Part shown: positions 1-12,294 of the stretch, one piece after another
Layout of the letters: every line of letters starts with the position of its first letter
Numbering within the stretch: the first letter of the stretch is position 1
NCBI GenBank assembly: GCA_030562195.1
Contig: JAUJPP010000005.1
Location: 9,668,826-9,732,825 of the forward strand
Length of the DNA stretch: 64,000 nucleotides
From: Nipponacmea schrenckii
Lineage: Eukaryota > Mollusca > Gastropoda > Lottiidae
Direction of reading: 5' to 3'
The notes under the pieces: generated by a model
Seen by the model: only the letters and a program-made list of their open reading frames with translations
Told to the model about the DNA's origin: nothing
The model's database searches: none
Translations under genes and position numbers: made by a program

Positions 1-362
1 TACAATAAATCAAATTGGATAATTAAAATCGGATTACAATTTTGTGTAAATTTTATTCTTTAACTCCATTGTATTCCAACAAATTATCTTACACAGTTCC
101 GTTCTTATGAGGTTATCAATAACCAATCAAAACATGTGACACTCAACCATATCAACCAAAGATAACAATGATGAATGATGCTGATCAGACTCGTAGCCAG
201 CCTGTAACGTTTATTTTGAGGGGGGCCTCGCCATCAAATATTTTTGCAGAGGGGTGGGGGAAGGAGGACATCAACATCAACATAACAGACCTGATGTTGA
301 TAAATTGCTGTTGGAAGGTTTTTTTGAATAGGAAGAAGGGTTAAATACTTTCAAAATCATAC

Positions 363-3300
363 CATAACTGGGCCTTGATGAGCACCTACAGGTAGGGAGG
401 CAGTTGGAAGAGCTGTTCCCACGGCAACCACATGACTTTTTTCCATGGCCTCAGTTCCAGCCGTTTGAAGATCTTGGCTTGAAGAACGCGTGAGACTCAC
501 TGAAATTGAAAGGAGACCATAAATTTTTATTTGCAAGCATGCTTTAATTTGTAATGAAGTCAAATGAAATCTAGCTCGCCTAAATACTTGTTAATTATCA
601 ATACTCAACTCTATTTACTGCACTTTCTTTTTCTTCCCCGTAATGTAAACATATCAACCTTACTTAAAGGGATAATAGCTCGTTTTAAATACATAGTTCC
701 TACGGTTTTATTTGGTTTCATATTTCACTTCAGTAAAATAAGTATCATCCAACATTTACCAAACATTTAAAAACTCTTTCAATAAAAATAATTCGGGAAA
801 TTTTTAAAAAATGAATGAAACGAAACGAATTTCCATTACCTTGGGATAAAAGCGTTCTGATTAAATCAAAATGCTTAAAACATTCATTTTTTTGGGGAAT
901 TAACAGGGGGGAGGCAGTCAAGGATAGCGTGGGGGAAAACCCACATGTTTAAAGTACATTTCCCTTTTTTTTCACATTTAAAATCGCTTCCACAGAAATG
1001 GCTAAGATTCCTGATGATTTTAGTATTTATTTTGGGGCTTTATCGGAAATTAGAGGGAAAAAAATTGATGAATAGGTAAGTCAAATTTGAGGATAATATA
1101 ATGTTATAAAAAACAAAAATAGAAAAAATGAATTTAAAAATAAAATGTCGTTCTAACGCCTATTATCCCTTTAAATGCTTGATGATTGTCATAATCAGAC
1201 TCTTTAATATTCATAGATTACTCTCCAGTATGTTTGGTACTTTATAATTTCACTTCAAACACAATATGATATTAAGCAAGCATTTAGGCAAGGCTGGAAA
1301 CATTTAATCAAACTCTTTCAATATGATAATAATCAATTTGATATTTAAGAAATCTGTGAATGTATAACTTTTGAAACTCAAAAATTAATGCCATTACCTT
1401 GCCTACATGCTTGCTGATTATCATTATCAAACTCTTTCAATGTACTTACATTTTTGTCCGGTGGGAATAGCAGGGTTGGTGTTGAGGACAGTCAAGGTAT
1501 AGTGTGGGGGTAAAGAACCTTTACACAGCGCTGTTATAAAGGCATCCCTTGGCACATTTAAACTCAGCTGTCCACAGAAACTGGCGTAAGATTCCTGACA
1601 TTTCAGTATAGATTCTGTGGCAGCTTCATCAGTGCTGAAATCAAAGGTGAAATGAAAAATCATGAAATGTTGAATGAATGAAATACAGAAATTTTGAGAG
1701 ATAGAATGAATGAATAAAAGAAATATAAAAAGAAAGAAAGAATAGAAAGAATGAATAAAAGAAAAATGAAGTTAAAATAAAAGAAATTAAAAAAAAAAGA
1801 AATATTTGAAATGTCCGTCTTCCATTCTGCCCCTTATTAACAATACAACCAAAACAATCAACAATTAATAGGTCATGAAAAAGGTCGTGTGATATAATTA
1901 CAAAACAAAACCAACCTAGCATCGAGTAATAGTGAAAGAGCAGCCAACATTCCACACCATGATGAATCTATCAAACTTTCCTCCATCTGTCGATCTACAG
2001 CACCTGCAGAAAAAACAAAACAAGCATTATCAATCAATTCTGAGGAAATGCTTCTTCTAGTGAATAGAATTGGTAGAGACATTTGAACATCAATATTATT
2101 AGAGAGACTTATTCGAGTAGTCCTTTGTTCTGCTGATTATAATTGGTACAGACGCCTCAACAGATCTAAAATATGAAACTTATGCTGCTGTTCATCAAAA
2201 ATTTCCCTCATTGCACACTAGACAACTATGTAATTTAGAAGAAGAATACAGAATACTAAATAAATCTCCATTTTTGAGATATACTTAATGTCTTCAATAA
2301 TTTAATGGTAAAATTTGCCTCGTTGCACACTGCAAGACTACACTGAGATCCAATGAGAGATGAAGGATATACAGTCAGAATACTGCATTGATTCTACATT
2401 AAAAGAGTCAAATTATAATATTCATCAAGCATTCAGTCGAGGGCTTCTATCATAGAAAAAAATTATTTTTATTGATACCTGTTTGTTCCGATTTTTCAAC
2501 GTCTTGTTGAGTTTTCTCCCCTGACTTGGCTTCATCTGTTTCCCCGCACACGAGAATCTGTACACTTTTACCCAGTTCTAACATACAATAGAAGGCCACA
2601 GATACTCCGTAACCATCGGCTACCATTGGTGGTTCAATTTTATCTAACATTTCTAGACTGTAATGGAAATCATTGGATACCATATAATTGCGTATTTATT
2701 CTCCGTCTCATTAACATAAATATAAGAAATTAAACGTTGATCTCATTAGCATTATTGGTGCGTAAACCCAATAGATCATGTGAAAACTAAATTTATGTAT
2801 GTTTGTGGCGTGATTTATTGCGTTTACGCACCAATGTTTATGAGATCTACGTTTAATTCTTATATTTATATTTTTGAAAATTTTATTAATACAATTTCAC
2901 TGTTTTATTGGATTGGATATTCAAATTTGCCACAAATCCCTTAGATTCCGTCATTCCAGATCAGAACAGAAGAAAATTATACAGCAGATCCAGACCTATT
3001 TTCTCAATAAAATTTCACCCTAGGCCTGTACATCTGGGAGAATCAATCCCTGCCATCCCCAAAATAAAAAAAAAATACTTACAATAAAGGTCTGGTTTGA
3101 CCTTGTGGTACAGTTATAACCAATGGAATCCATACACCACGATACATAAACGCTGGCTGAGGACTGACTCCGCCTCCTACTGGTAACCCGGCAACCAAAG
3201 CAGGGGGCGTACCCTGAGTATCAGGTAACTTCGTTCCTGAAAAAAAAGAAATGCATTGGGAGTAAGTTGCTCCAAGTAACACATACAATTCTGATTTCTG

Positions 3301-5342
3301 CTAACAAAGACTGGTAACATGAAGTGTGCAATGTAGCCATGGCAACGAAATAAATCTAAGACTGGTAACATGAAGTGTGCCATGAGAGAAATTTAACCAT
3401 GGCAACGAAATAAATCTACTCTCCTTATATTTCAATAAAGTGAAAGTTATGAAATGTTATTTCAGCTTTTGCTTCTTATTAGATTAATAACACTGTGCAG
3501 TATACAATGAGTAAAATTCAGCAGACTGTTTGCCATTAGCGAATTGAGTCAACTATGAAAATAATTGGCCAAAAATATCTGAAATTTTTTACGGTAGTGA
3601 TTCTTACAAATGTGAAAAAAAATAGACTGGCCAATTATGAAGTTCAGTGCTATCAGTCAAAGAAATATGTTGTGTGCCAGGTCTAAAAAAATTTTTAAAA
3701 TCCTCACCACTCTGAGCAGCTGGTCCACCAGGAGGGTTCATAAACTGAGACTGAACAAAGGCCCCGAGGGAATTCACAATGTCGCGAAATATTTTGGTAG
3801 AATGTGGTTTCATATCGTAACTTACTACAAACGATCTGAAAATTTAAAAAATGAAATTTGAGAAACATAATAGAGGGTTGCAACCTTTCTTAAATTTTGA
3901 ATGAAATGAATGGATAAAACTAAATTTAAAATCAATTTTAGTGATCGCAGGGTCTGAATCAAATAATTTATTTGCATCACAGTTTTTTTGCCCTATGGGA
4001 CGAAATTCGAAAAAATGAAATGAAATGAATGGAGTTTTACGTCCTACTCGACGAAATTCGAAAATCTGAAACAGAATAGAGGGCTTATCAATCAGATAAG
4101 ATTATTTTAGTGTTCCAGTTATCTGATTGGTCAATTACTTAAATTGATTTAATTTTTAGTTTTATTATCCAATCAGATTACAGATTCTTAAGATGTGGAT
4201 TTTATCTTAGTAAAGTTTTCGAGAATATGGCCTCAGAGCAACTTATGACACTTTCAATATTTCTGATTTAAATTGACTTACTTGACTAGTTGTGGATCAA
4301 CGCTCAGTTTATGCAGAACTTCTAAAGCTAAGCATCTCTGCCAGAGTGGTTTCTCTGGATCCAAAAACTTGACCAATAATGAGAGGAATATCTCACATTC
4401 TGTTACCTAGGATACATAAAAACATGAGGAATTATCGAGGAGGTCTGTGGGGCAGGAGATGTATTGAGGGAAGCAGGGACCTTATTACTGCCTATAAAAC
4501 ACTAATTGAAACCAACCAACATAATGGGTGAGGTCAAATCTTGTGTTAGTGTTCCGTGTTAGTGTTAACACCATCACATAACACTAAATTTGAACTCATT
4601 CTTCATGTTAATATACGGTGTACTCTGAGTAATCTGACACACTCGCTAATCTGACATTATTTTGCAGTCCCGAAATGTCGGATTACTCAGAGTACACTGT
4701 ATTATAACACCAAATAAACTACGTAACACTAACACGAAACACTAACACAAGATTTGACCTCGCCCAATGTCTTCTTCACACACAAGCCAATAGTTTCAAG
4801 ATTCCAAAGCTCTAACCAACTGAACTACACCCCATCCCCGATACAACAAAAATCAACGAAACTTACCAGCAACTGGTAATAATATTTAATTAGGATTGCT
4901 ATTATTCGCAATAGTCTCATCACTATCGGGAAAAATGGCTTCTCTACGGGAGCTGGCGAAGGCTGGGGAGGGGCTCCCTGACGATATTTTAAACTAGGAG
5001 AAAATAATTTGATCACTAGTGGGCAGACTCGCTCTTTTAACATAAAGCTAAACTCGGGGTACTGAAAAAAATAGAATATACTAGAAAAGGGGTGAGCATT
5101 ATATTCAGAATTATATGGTATATGAAAAACTAATATTTACTCCAAGATAAGAAGGGGTAAGCAATAATAGGGTATTTCAAAAAACAGAATCTTTATTTTA
5201 AAATATATCTTAACTCAAAATACAGGAAAAAATATAATCTAAATGAGAAAATTGCCTCCCAAAAATCTAAATTTGCAATATAAGGGACATCAGTATATGA
5301 AAAAATATTATGCTTCATCAACGCTCATCGAATTCTGCTTCG

Positions 5343-5380
<38 letters not shown>

Positions 5381-8300
5381 AACGTCGCTAAGAACGCTTG
5401 GCTGCCACAAGCCTGTTATCCCTATAAAAATAGTTCTCTCCCATTGTTGTTGAACTTGAATAATGGGAGGTCAAAGGTTAATGGTTACCTTGGTGAAAAC
5501 TTGTGAATATGTTTTTAAAACAGATTCTAATAATTCTAAACCAAATGTTCGTGTCATTTCAGTCATCCCTAGCAACCAAAATGGCTGATCTGCATTCACC
5601 AACTGACATAAGTCCTGCAAAAAATTTAAAAAATAAATATTTTGACCATGGCATGATTTACAAAATAATCTATTTTATTTAAGACTAAAGTGCCTGATTA
5701 ATTTTTTCTGTAAAATGGTGCCCGGAGGTTTTTCAGGTTATAAAATTTTCCCCTCACCTGGAACAATAAATAGGCGTCTCCAGCGCATGGTTTTAAAGAT
5801 TTGGGTGGGGTTTTACTTCCTGCTTTTAATTCTGTTGTATCCATCTCTACTAATGGCTCTGAAATTAAATCAATGAGGTTTCAGCAGAAATGAATGAAAT
5901 AAATGGAGTTTTACATCCTATTCTTCTACACCTAATGGGTTAATGAAGATGGTCACAATTTGAAATGAAATGAACAGTGTTTTATTGAGTACTCTTCTGC
6001 ATGGTCTAATGCAGTGTGCAATAAGCAAAAATTAAGTCAGTACAGCGGCATTAGTCTACTCATTTTGCAATTTCGAACTGTCAAGGGATCTTTAACGTGC
6101 ACATCCTGTAGCATACGGGGCCTGGATTCATTCTAAACGACTAGACGCTTGCTCCATTTCATGCTTGCAACCTACATTAATCCAAAAGTTCATCTCAACC
6201 TTTCCTGGGACATCAATTTTTGCTTTTCCTTGAGGAAGATTCCAGCTCTATAGGGCCCCTCCCAAGGGACAATATGGCCTCTCCCAAGGGAAAATATGGC
6301 CTCTCCCAAGGGACAATATGGCCTCTCCCAAGGGACAATATGGCCTCTCCCAAGGGACAATATGGCCTCTCCCAAGGGACAATATGGCCTCTCCCATGGG
6401 ACAATATGGCCTCTCCAAAGGGACAATATGGCCTCTCCCATGGGACAATATGGCCTCTGCAAAGGGACAATATGGCCTCTCCCATGGACCGAAACTACCT
6501 CTCAAAAACTCATCCCTACTCACCATTAGTAGCTAGTTTGTCTTCTGCTACAACTCTATCAAATACAATACTAACTAACTGTTTAATGGTGGCAGCTGCT
6601 GTGTTGATTGTTGTACTATCTTTAGTAAAATGGAGACGAAAACACAATACTAGAGCCTACAAAATAAAAAAAATCCTTTTTAGATAAATAACAGAAAATG
6701 AAATAAAAATGCAATGAACTAAGTTTTATGTGGGCTAAGTAAGATGGCAGAAAATAAAAAAAAAAAATCTTATCAGATAACTTACAGTACATAAGGTTAA
6801 CCTCCCATTCCTCTGCACCTAATGGGCTAAAAAAGGTAATTCTATGCAAGGTGCAACGAAAGGAAATTAGCATACACTAGAGCTCTAGTCAGACATGACT
6901 GGTAAATACAGTCAAATCAACTAGAGCTCTAGTCAGACATGACTGGTAAATACAGTCAAATCAACCGTTTAGAGCTCTAGTCAGACATGACTGGTAAATA
7001 CAGTCAAATCAACTAGAGCTCTAGTTAGACTTAAACTTCAAGTGTTTAGCTTCTATCAGTTATGACTGGCAAAAACAGCACAACAAGAACCCTGACACTG
7101 TCTTACCTTGGCCAGTAATCGTCTGTCAGACAATATTGGATCAGTCAATAATAGCTGTATTGCTAACTCAATTTAGTTCTTCTAAACTGGCCTCATCAAC
7201 AGCCTAACATGTTTATTGATGAATCTGCTGCACAAAATATCAGTAAAAACTTGTTAATAAACATAAAAGCTATTTAATCCCATTAGAAAAATTTACTTAA
7301 TTGCACACTGTATAAGGTTAAAGGAAATCATTAACAAAGGTAAAAAGGTAAACTTACAGTCGAAATTGCTTCATGTGAAATGAGTTTTTGAACTGAAGCT
7401 AGACATAGCTGGACTATTTTGGGATTTTTAGTGGCACAGCCTAATATAAATGGCTGGATAATTTCAGAGCTTGCTGGAATTAAACCTGAAAAATGGTAAA
7501 AGAATTGAAATTATTTCATCGGAAAGTTTTGCAAAATATTAATACAAAAGTTTTCTACCTTATCGAATACATTATTCAGGAGCACTAATTGCACTGCCAC
7601 ACTTTTCTCATATAAGTCCTTATTAGTTTGTCATATTTTCTTGGGTTATCCAATTTCAAAATCAATACCAATCAACTTGGAGCCAATATATTATATTTAT
7701 CACATATTTTCGATGGTTTTGATTTTTATTTTTTCTTACATATACAATTCAGGATTCTTGTTCGAGTGCAATACCCCACTTTCTCTTATAAGTCCTTATT
7801 AGTTTGTCATTTTTCTTGGGTTATCCAAATTTCAAAATCAATACCAATCAACTCAGAGCCAATATATTATTGAAATAGAGATAATATCTGAATATCTTGT
7901 TTTGTTTCATTTATTACATATTTGTAGTGGTTTTGATTTTATACCGAAAAAATCAGTTATTTTTTAAAACATTATTTCATTAGGATCCTAATAAATACAA
8001 GAGTAATAATAATAATAATAATAAACTCTTTATTTTACATGGGTCAGAATAGTCCAATACACAAGGACATTTTCCTGTCTCACATTCAGCCCATGGGGCA
8101 ATACATTGGGGGAAAAAAAAGAAGAAAAAAAACAAAAATACACAAGTACATGTTAATATTATAATCGATTGTCAGCCATTGATGTCCTCCCCTCGTAGTT
8201 CTATTAGATAAACCTTGATCATCACGGTATTAAATGTTTTAAAATGATTAAGTGTCCCCTCATAATATAAAGGTTTAGCCATTTTACATTTTGAGTTCCA

Positions 8301-9120
8301 GTTCTACAAATGAATAGGTAAACCTTACCTGTAATAAAATTTTCATTCTTGGCTGAAATAGTGCGTAGCTTCAACTGGACTGTTTCTGCAGACTGAAAAA
8401 AATTATTATGAAAAAATAAATATTATCAATGGCAACCATACAAGTAAATCCATAAGACTTGATATAAGAACATGTCTGCCTTAGTTACCAGAATCAGGAC
8501 ACAAGCACAAGGATAATTAGGAGACATTTTAAATGCGTGACCTCGCCTAACTACTTTTCTATACTGGAAAATATCATGACTCTTTAGATCATTCAACTTA
8601 TTTAGTCTGTCCAAATAGACTCTAATTAGGTTCAGGTCTGTTGTTTCATTTCTATGAGGTAAGAACGACACTATAGTTCCAGATGGGGGCTACCTAATTC
8701 CAGCTCAGGTGTGGCCAGTTGGATTCAACCTCATCTAATTATCTAGCAGACGACTACTTGAAACAGCCCATTGATTGTTCATTGACTCTCAAAATATCTA
8801 TCTTACAATTTTGTCAAAACATAGAAAACTTTCTTTTATTGATGCAGAGCTATACAAAGTTTATCATTTCAACTTAACATGATGTTTGATCTCCCCCTGG
8901 CAACATACAGAAGCAACTGAAACTGACCCTGGCAGCATGCAGAAGCAACAGAAATTGACCCTGGCAGCATGTAGAAGCAACAGAAATTCAATTTTACCTC
9001 TTTAACTTCTGTGAATTTCCTTTTGCTCTCCGATGACAAAGTTTTCAAATCATTCTGTAGACCTTCTAACAACTTCTTGGTAGTTGCTGGATTTCCTTTA
9101 GCACCTTGCTGACTTGCCAT
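363..9120 (-). CDS. MON2: MON2 homologue, 5' part (15 exons), runs off left edge
   Basis: MON2 is a large Golgi/endosome-associated scaffold related to the non-catalytic parts of BIG/GBF Arf-GEFs; it acts in endosome-to-Golgi traffic. Exons on the minus strand: 8998-9120 (ATG at 9120), 8329-8392, 7358-7485, 7107-7227, 6524-6656, 5758-5858, 5489-5614, 4867-5061, 4282-4406, 3708-3835, 3083-3236, 2479-2657, 1916-2003, 1450-1634, 363-499. Splice phases agree throughout except at exon 4. The protein (about 660 codons of a family size near 1700) covers the DCB region at the N terminus ([15 protein letters not shown]) and HUS-like blocks: [56 protein letters not shown] and [16 protein letters not shown], all strongly MON2-like. 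Exon 4 needs small insertions to stay in frame, probably sequence error. The last visible exon ends at a GTATGA donor, so the gene continues to the left. Confidence 0.93.
895..1075 (-). pseudogene. decayed duplicate of MON2 exon 14
   Basis: Between MON2 exons 14 and 15 a stretch resembles exon 14 (1450-1634) in order and orientation. It shares GGCAGTCAAGG-like, GTGGGGG, ACATTTAAA, CCACAGAAA and AAGATTCCTGA blocks, but carries many indels and stop codons. The flanks at 830-890 and 1380-1450 are also alike, so an exon-containing segment of about 550 bp was probably duplicated in tandem and then decayed. Confidence 0.5.
2717..2870. mobile_element. hairpin (MITE-like) in a MON2 intron
   Basis: Two arms of roughly 55 bp are inverted copies: AAATATAAGAA...TTGGTGCGTAAAC on the left, and GTTTACGCACCAA...TTCTTATATTT on the right. 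The central spacer is short. There is no coding capacity, and the structure is that of a small fold-back or MITE. Confidence 0.6.
3308..3420. repeat. two tandem copies of a 60-bp unit
   Basis: The segment from AAGACTGGTAACATGAAGTG to GGCAACGAAATAAATCT occurs twice in succession inside a MON2 intron, just upstream of exon 11. Confidence 0.7.
4520..4770. mobile_element. MITE-like element with nested inverted repeats
   Basis: The outer inverted repeats are about 45 bp (ATGGGTGAGGTCAAATCTTG on the left; its near complement ends at CGCCCAATGT). An inner inverted pair is built from TGTACTCTGAGTAATC and GATTACTCAGAGTACA. The element is about 250 bp, noncoding, and lies in the MON2 intron between exons 8 and 9. 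Confidence 0.6.
5888..6215 (-). mobile_element. tRNA-derived SINE, degenerate copy
   Basis: This copy shares the family's core blocks, read here on the plus strand: GGAGTTTTACATCCTA, CAGTGTGCAAT, GCGGCATTAG, and GGGATCTTTAACGTGCACA. The family's best full-length copy is at 24292-24601. The element lies in the MON2 intron between exons 5 and 6. Confidence 0.65.
6254..6490. repeat. 22-bp minisatellite, about 10.5 copies
   Basis: The unit GGGACAATATGGCCTCTCCC plus two bases repeats head to tail with few changes (CAA/CAT, one AAAGG variant). It ends 34 bp from MON2 exon 5. Because 22 is not a multiple of 3, all frames stay open and produce repetitive false ORFs on both strands. Confidence 0.95.
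6878..7035. repeat. 44-48 bp tandem repeat, about 3.5 copies
   Basis: The unit contains AGTCAGACATGACTGGTAAA followed by TACAGTCAAATCAA and TAGAGCTCT. A related unit is arrayed at 20455-20675, in an intron of the transposase-derived gene. Confidence 0.85.
7600..7870. repeat. tandem duplication, about 165-bp unit
   Basis: The stretch from TATAAGTCCTTATTAGTTTG to GAGCCAATATATTAT occurs twice in the MON2 intron between exons 2 and 3. Confidence 0.7.
8007..8165 (-). mobile_element. short retroelement with (ATT)n tail
   Basis: On the plus strand it begins with (AATAAT)n, then AAACTCTTTATTTTACATGG, GTCCAATACACAAGGACA, CATTCAGCCCATGGGGCAAT and an A-rich stretch, then ACACAAGTACATG. Read on the minus strand it ends in AATAAAGAGT(ATT)n, like the 3' end of a non-LTR element. 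Sister copies lie at 11175, 26025, 34428 and 60866. Confidence 0.7.
8465..8650 (-). repeat. interspersed repeat shared with 21950-22135
   Basis: Inside MON2 intron 1. Its reverse complement matches 21950-22135 with moderate divergence; shared blocks include AGACCTGAACCTAA, AAAGAGTCATGATATTTTC and TCTCCTAATTATCCTTGTG. No coding sequence is recognised. Confidence 0.6.
8895..8992. repeat. three copies of a ~30-bp unit beside the MON2 exon 1 donor
   Basis: Units of the form GACCCTGGCAGCATG(C/T)AGAAGCAACAGAAATT repeat three times immediately intron-side of the exon 1 splice donor (8996-8997). Confidence 0.75.
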
Positions 9121-10264
9121 TTTTATTAGTTTTTCAACTTAGATTGATCAATGGCTTATTTCTACTTTGGGTTTCCCCTTCTGTAGAAACACTTGTCTCT
9201 TGGCGAGCTTTGGAATAAACGACAGAAAGTCTAATAGCTTCCTTTCGTTTTCTGACTATTCAATAAAATATCAACACACACGCAGACGATGAAAAACACT
9301 CGATTCGATGTCGTCTGATGACAGTTATGAACTAAAAATAGACTTCAGAAAGTTGCTGTCAAAATAAAAACAAACGTTTTCAGTTCAGTCTAAAGGCTGA
9401 CAATCGGTGCCATGGTTTCAAGGAAAATCACAACCGATAAATAGATAATATGGGAACAAATCACGGCCTGTGATTGTTACCTTAATTCAATATAATCATT
9501 TTCATTGAAAATTAAAATTAATGTTACACGTCTCACTTTTTCATATAGGAGGCTGCCATATTGAACGACACCTACAAAGGGACATAACTCTAAATTTTAA
9601 GCAACAGACCACAATAAGTACTTGAATTCGCAAGTCAATTTCTTTTCTCATAATAAATATATTTTCAACTTTAATCATATAAAAAATGGAAGTTTTGTCA
9701 CTCCCAAATTATTCTGCGGCTCCTACGTCTGAGAGCCTCACATGATAAAATTCGAAAATAGGCTAAATAAAGATAAACCCAATTATGCAATTTGATCAGA
9801 ATAAAATTACATCCTCAATTTGAAACATACAAAGGAATTAGGCTAAGTATTAATGATTATCATTTTTTCATCCAAAATTCCCTCATTGCACACAGCATGC
9901 TGTCTCATATGTGATTTGTGAACGTAATGAGGAATAGAATATTAAATGAATTGAGTTTTACGTCCTACTCTTCTGCACCGAGGAGAAGTAAAATAGAAAC
10001 AAAATAAATAAATAGTTTACGGCTTGATTTCACTTCAAACCTTTGGCAATGGAATAGCTCTGACAGTCGGTAGTGAGTTATATTGTCGTCTGCTAGGCGA
10101 TTGATTACCATGGATTCGAATCAGGGTAAGATCAATTCGGATCCCACAACCAATGCAGGTTTCAACCCCAAGGCCTAATTCTACACCCATGACATAAAAG
10201 AAGAATCAATTTCCTCCGAAATATTTCCCGATTCAAGGTATACTTCCTCTTAAAATGGAGATAC

Positions 10265-10905
10265 AATTTAATGTCTCAAACTTAGTCAATAGGGGTGTGC
10301 ATGCATATTCAGCATTTGAACTTATCTGGTACCATGACTAAAGAATAAAATCTCTATATAACATGATATATCTATTAAAACTTAGTAATTATTGAAAAAC
10401 ACTTCTAACTTAAACTTGGTCAATAAGAGTATATATTCATCAGTTGGACTTACCAGGTACCATGACTAAAGAATAGAAACTCTATATAACATGATATATC
10501 TATTAAACTAAGTTATTATTGAAAAACACTTTTAACTTAAACTTGGTCAATAAGAGTATATATTCATCAGTTAGACTTACCAGGTGTCATGACTAAAGAA
10601 TAAAATCTCTATATAACATGATATATCTTTTAAACTTAGTAATTATTGAAAAACACTTCTAACTTAAACTCGGTCAATAAGAGTATATATTCATCAGTTA
10701 GACTTACCAGGTGTCATGACTAAAGAATAGAAACTCTATATAACATGGTATATCTATTAAACTAAGTAATTATTGAAAAACACTTCTAACTTAAACTTTG
10801 TCAATAAGAGTATATATTCATCAGTTAGACTTACCAGGCGTCATGACTAAAGAATAGAATCTCTTTATTACACGGTACATGTAAGTCCGTTAAAATTAGT
10901 AATGA
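10265..10905. repeat. 127-bp tandem array, about 5 copies
   Basis: CTTACCAGG recurs at 10449, 10576, 10703 and 10830, giving a 127-bp period. The unit holds CTATATAACATGATATATC, ATTGAAAAACACTT and GAGTATATATTCATCAGTT. Single degenerate relatives lie near 14380-14620, 18330-18500, 36890-36990, 43480-43740 and 46290-46510, so it also behaves as an interspersed family. Confidence 0.85.
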
Positions 10906-11174
10906 CTAAAAAACGCTTATAAGCTTGTTTCGGAATTACTTCAGGTGAATGTTTGTTTTAGCTTATGGTGTTTTTGGACAACTGGGGAAATTTGTATTCT
11001 GGTTTTGACACCACCAATAAAGACTCATTTTTGAAAATTTAAAATTTCATTTTGTTGGATATTTTAAGGGGCCCTATAACTTTAAAGTTTGTATTCAAAT
11101 CTCAAGGATAGCACCGCAAATATTATGACTCAAAATCTTACGGTATAAATTAGTAGTCCGAAACATCTGTTCAT

Positions 11175-11320
11175 TTAATATGTCCTTGTGTATTGGACCT
11201 AATTCTGACCCATGTAAAATAAAGAGTCTATGTTTGTCTCTATGGACTGAATGTTAGACAAGACCATGTCCTTGTGTATTGGACCTTATTCTGACCCATA
11301 TAAAATAAACAGTTTCTGTT
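11175..11320 (+). mobile_element. fragment of the (ATT)n-tailed retroelement, duplicated
   Basis: Two adjacent copies of the 3' block TGTCCTTGTGTATTGGACCT plus TCTGACCCATGTAAAATAAA are present, without a long ATT tail. Confidence 0.6.
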
Positions 11321-11445
11321 TGTCCCCATGGGTGGAATTCTATACAAACTGACGACAATGTAAATTGTTGAAACGTTATATACCAAAACCTATAGAGCAG
11401 TATTATAATTGTGTACAATAAATATAAGGAGTAGTATATCATAAA

Positions 11446-11640
11446 AACTGATGCTGAATGTAAATTATTGAAACGTTGAGTAATATTACCATATAAACTG
11501 ATGCTGAATGTAAATTATTGAAACGTTGAGTAGTATTACCATATAAACTGATGTTGAATGTAAATTATTGAAACGTTGAGTAGTATTACCATATAAACTG
11601 ATGATGAATGTAAATTGCTGAAACGTTGTACAATAAAATT
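11446..11640. repeat. 50-bp tandem repeat, about 4 copies
   Basis: The unit AAACTGATGCTGAATGTAAA-TTATTGAAACGTTGAGTA-ATATTACCATAT repeats with single-base changes. A weaker extra unit lies at 11345-11380. Confidence 0.9.
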
Positions 11641-11866
11641 TTAGTGTATTGTATGATAGGTAACAAAATGATGTACATACTTATGTTTTAATGTTTAACC
11701 GGTTACAGATAACCGACATCTGTCGAGTTATAACGGGCTAGATTATTGTCAGTAGTCCCGGACTAATTCACTAAAAAACAGGCCTCTATTTATTCCAACA
11801 GGAAGTTTTTCAATGATGCATTTCACATTTCATTGAATATGCATGAATAATCGAAACGAAATGAGG

Positions 11867-12294
11867 TATTTAAAGAAACTCAAAGTATGAAAAAGGTGCG
11901 ACTTATACAAGAGTCAGTTAGTTGTCTCCTTTACCAGGGAACAACGTCAGCCATTTCGGACATTATCAGCAATTTCCATTCTTCACGGTGTACCGTTTCT
12001 GGGTGAGTGTTAATATTGAAGCTGAAACGGATATTAATAAATTATCACCTGATAAAATTTTATTTGTTTACATTATTTTATTTAAAACTAAGTTAAAGGC
12101 TAATTACCTTCTTTCTAAGGCTTTTCGCAGGAAAAAAAAGAATAATTTCATAATTTCAACATTTTTTTTTCATCGGTTTGAAAAGATTTTATTTCTGTTT
12201 TTATTTTTCATTTCAGTGACTTTAGGACTCAGCTGAAAGTGTTCTAGTGTTTTGTGGTTTGCAGCCTTCTTTTTGCCGTAACCTACTACAGAAA
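11867..12294 (+). promoter_or_regulatory. RNase T2 promoter and 5' UTR with an intron
   Basis: A TATTTAAAG box lies at 11867-11875. A leader exon starts about 25 bp downstream and ends at 12002, before GTGAGTG. The matching acceptor (TTTCATTTCAG) ends at 12216, so the UTR is spliced although the coding region is not. There is no ATG between 12217 and 12294. Confidence 0.55.

Larger units (their letters stand above)
9121..11860. other. intergenic, repeat-rich; no gene seen
   Basis: The stretch holds the MON2 5' flank (9121-9420), SINE fragments (for example near 9945), a 127-bp tandem array, a piece of the (ATT)n-tailed element and a 50-bp array. I find no ORF with recognisable protein content. 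Confidence 0.6.

Noticed and set aside
6190..6690. Six overlapping ORFs of 72-155 codons on both strands
   Set aside because: Products of the 22-bp minisatellite in a MON2 intron; the true content on this side is MON2 exon 5 (6524-6656, minus).
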